This document shows positions 7,852 through 8,738 of a DNA stretch of 8,738 nucleotides, in pieces. The notes beneath the pieces are model-generated. The model was given only the letters and a program-made list of their open reading frames with translations, was not told the DNA's origin and did no database searches. This DNA comes from Saprospiraceae bacterium (GTDB taxonomy: Bacteria > Bacteroidota > Bacteroidia > Chitinophagales > Saprospiraceae): assembly GCA_023300835.1 (NCBI GenBank), contig JALZVB010000166.1, forward strand, positions 1-8,738, in the 5' to 3' direction. Positions within the stretch are counted from its first letter, which is position 1. Each line of letters starts with the position of its first letter. The translations under genes were made by a program, and so were the position numbers.

Positions 7852-7859
7852 CAAAGAAT

Positions 7860-7875
7860 AAACTATGGAAACTAT
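7860..7875. repeat. Direct repeat AAACTAT-GG-AAACTAT in the operon control region
   Basis: Two identical seven-base units separated by GG. The second copy overlaps the left arm of the 28-base inverted repeat, and the first lies between that arm and the -7 box. The arrangement suggests a tandem protein-binding site near the -33 position, but chance in AT-rich DNA cannot be excluded. Confidence 0.45.
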
Positions 7876-7894
7876 TAATTGTTTTAAAGTTTCC
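7867..7894. promoter_or_regulatory. Candidate TetR operator (28-base inverted repeat)
   Basis: GGAAACT at 7867-7873 is matched by its exact reverse complement AGTTTCC at 7888-7894, with a 14-base AT-rich spacer. Its total length and position, covering the expected -33 region upstream of the TAATTTTG box, suit repression by a TetR-family dimer or pair of dimers; TetR-family operators known from drug-efflux systems include 24-28-base inverted repeats. No second copy was found before the desaturase-like gene, which suggests the site serves this operon only. The symmetry is seen directly; binding is inferred. Confidence 0.5.
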
Positions 7895-7931
7895 GCTATT
7901 TCTTTACCAAGATAATAAGTAGGCTTACCAC

Positions 7932-7971
7932 AAAAAAAAATGGAATCCCACTTTTGGGATTCCATTTTTTT
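7932..7971. terminator. Strong bidirectional intrinsic terminator hairpin
   Basis: Perfect 17-base-pair inverted repeat: 7934-7950 pairs with 7955-7971 around a CTTT loop. The core TGGAATCCCA stem is followed by seven T on the plus strand, and by nine T on the minus strand (the A run 7932-7940). It therefore has the form of an intrinsic terminator in both directions. It stands between the tetR promoter region and a 500-base gene-free stretch, with no recognised gene reading into it from either side. It may insulate the operon or end an unrecognised short transcript. Confidence 0.85.
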
Positions 7972-8480
7972 ACGTGAACTTATCTTGAGTCTGATTTCTC
8001 AGATTTTTTGCTTAATTATGTTTTGTTTTAATTACACTACAAATATGCATACATGTTGGAGTTGTAGTCAATTCTTGTGGCCCTACCTTGACTATACTTT
8101 GATTTACCTTGCTACTACACAAGTCAGATAAAGCTCTTTAAGTGACAATAATTTTACATTTTTTTATGCAATATGTTGTTTCATAGTTTCTGTGACCTTT
8201 GTATTCTCTACTATTCTGAAGATTTATATAATGTGCAACAGAGATATAATGGTCTCAAGTAAAAATATCATTCTATATTGTCAGAGTTGTTGAGCCTATA
8301 TCGTATTATTAAGCATTAACTAAACTGTTGTGATATAAAAGTGTTAACAACTATAATCTCACATGTGTAAAATGTCGCTTTTTAAAGTAAAGATCTAATC
8401 GTTGTGGCTTTAGTGAGGCTGATTAAACAAGCTGTTACAGACTGTATATGTATCGTTTTAAAAGGAAATAAGAATTGTAA
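7972..8480. other. Gene-free region of about 500 bases between the terminator and the desaturase-like gene
   Basis: AT-rich stretch with no open frame that looks like a protein and no tRNA-like sequence. Visible small structures are a TCTGA/TCAGA hairpin followed by six T (7990-8009), a TAGTCAA/TTGACTA pair (8065-8071 with 8088-8094), a TAAAG-CT-CTTTA palindrome (8129-8140), and TACAG-A-CTGTA (8436-8446). No exact TAnnTTTG promoter box was found on either strand; TATACTTTG at 8093-8100 region is one base off in spacing. It presumably carries the promoter of the downstream gene and may hold a small RNA, but neither can be shown by eye. Confidence 0.5.
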
Positions 8481-8738
8481 ATGAAGTATCTAGATATATT
8501 TATAAATGGTTATACGGGTTATGCGGGCTATCTCTGGTATGAAATTACCCATCCTAGTTTCAAAAATTACTTCTACTGGCTTATCGCAGTTTCTCTGTTT
8601 TTTTTGATTCTTGAAGTCATTATTCCATGGAGGAAGAAACAACCTTTTATGCGTAAGGACTTTTGGTTGGATGCATTCTATATGTTTTTTAATTTCTTTA
8701 TTTTCTCTCTCATTATATATAATGCGGCATCTGATGTT
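8481..8738 (+). CDS. Sterol desaturase / fatty acid hydroxylase superfamily membrane protein (N-terminal part, cut by window end)
   Basis: The first 86 residues of an integral membrane protein continue out of the window. A soluble or interfacial start (1-30, rich in Tyr) is followed by a first membrane segment (about 31-49), a short basic connecting stretch Pro-Trp-Arg-Lys-Lys-Gln ... Arg-Lys-Asp-Phe-Trp-Leu-Asp (49-64), and a second aromatic-rich segment (about 65-82). This layout, including Glu-x-x-x-Pro-Trp-Arg and Arg-Lys-Asp-x-Trp-x-Asp, matches my memory of Bacteroidota sterol desaturase family proteins, di-iron enzymes that hydroxylate or desaturate lipids. The diagnostic histidine clusters would lie beyond the window, so the family call is unproven. 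A purine-rich AAAGGAA (8461-8467) lies about 13 bases before the ATG, rather far for a ribosome binding site. It is transcribed away from the efflux operon. Confidence 0.7.
   Translation, partial: MKYLDIFINGYTGYAGYLWYEITHPSFKNYFYWLIAVSLFFLILEVIIPWRKKQPFMRKDFWLDAFYMFFNFFIFSLIIYNAASDV

Noticed and set aside
7990..8009. TCTGA/TCAGA hairpin followed by six T, as a second terminator
   Set aside because: The stem is only five pairs plus wobble, and no transcript is known to reach it; too weak to list separately.
8093..8100. TATACTTTG region as a -7 promoter box for the rightward gene
   Set aside because: Three bases instead of two separate TA from TTTG, and it is nearly 400 bases from the start codon.
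7940..8131. Plus-strand open frame of 63 codons beginning in the terminator
   Set aside because: Its start codon lies inside the hairpin stem, there is no ribosome binding site, and the translation has no recognisable domain or coherent membrane or signal pattern.

Overview
The window looks like a stretch of chromosome from an AT-rich Bacteroidota bacterium (Cytophagales or Flavobacteriia type; I cannot place it further). Three things support this. There is a TAATTTTG box of the Bacteroidota sigma -7 type (TAnnTTTG) in front of the main operon. Shine-Dalgarno sequences are largely absent before the genes. The RND permease and its lipoprotein adaptor have the sequence style of that phylum. Nothing suggests a phage, transposon, CRISPR array or integrated plasmid, and no tRNA or rRNA gene was seen.

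Layout from left to right. A small DUF4375/DMP19-like gene on the + strand (9-482) faces a five-gene block on the - strand across a 106-base convergent gap. That gap can fold into a set of nested stems (496-592). The block is read from right to left: tetR-type regulator (7830-7216), TolC-like outer-membrane channel (7219-5843), periplasmic lipoprotein adaptor (5830-4685), RND inner-membrane permease (4672-1223), and pdxH, pyridoxamine 5'-phosphate oxidase (1230-589). The genes overlap by 4 and 8 bases at the two ends of the block and are separated by 12 bases at both inner junctions, so they almost certainly form one transcription unit. Upstream of tetR lie a -7-like box, a 28-base inverted repeat that is a good candidate for the regulator's own operator, and a perfect 17-base-pair hairpin with T tracts on both strands. 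About 500 bases without a convincing gene follow (7972-8480). The window ends inside the start of a membrane protein that resembles the sterol desaturase / fatty acid hydroxylase superfamily (8481 to the end, + strand).

How the genes work together. TolC, adaptor and permease form a complete tripartite export machine spanning both membranes, and the TetR protein most likely represses the unit until an exported compound binds it. The odd member is pdxH, which makes the cofactor PLP and whose start codon overlaps the permease stop codon. This ties a vitamin B6 salvage enzyme to expression of an efflux pump. I do not see a wholly new system. The points most worth a second look are the pdxH coupling, the regulatory region before tetR, the orphan bidirectional terminator next to a 500-base gene-free stretch, and the altered proton-relay residues and extra membrane segments of the permease.
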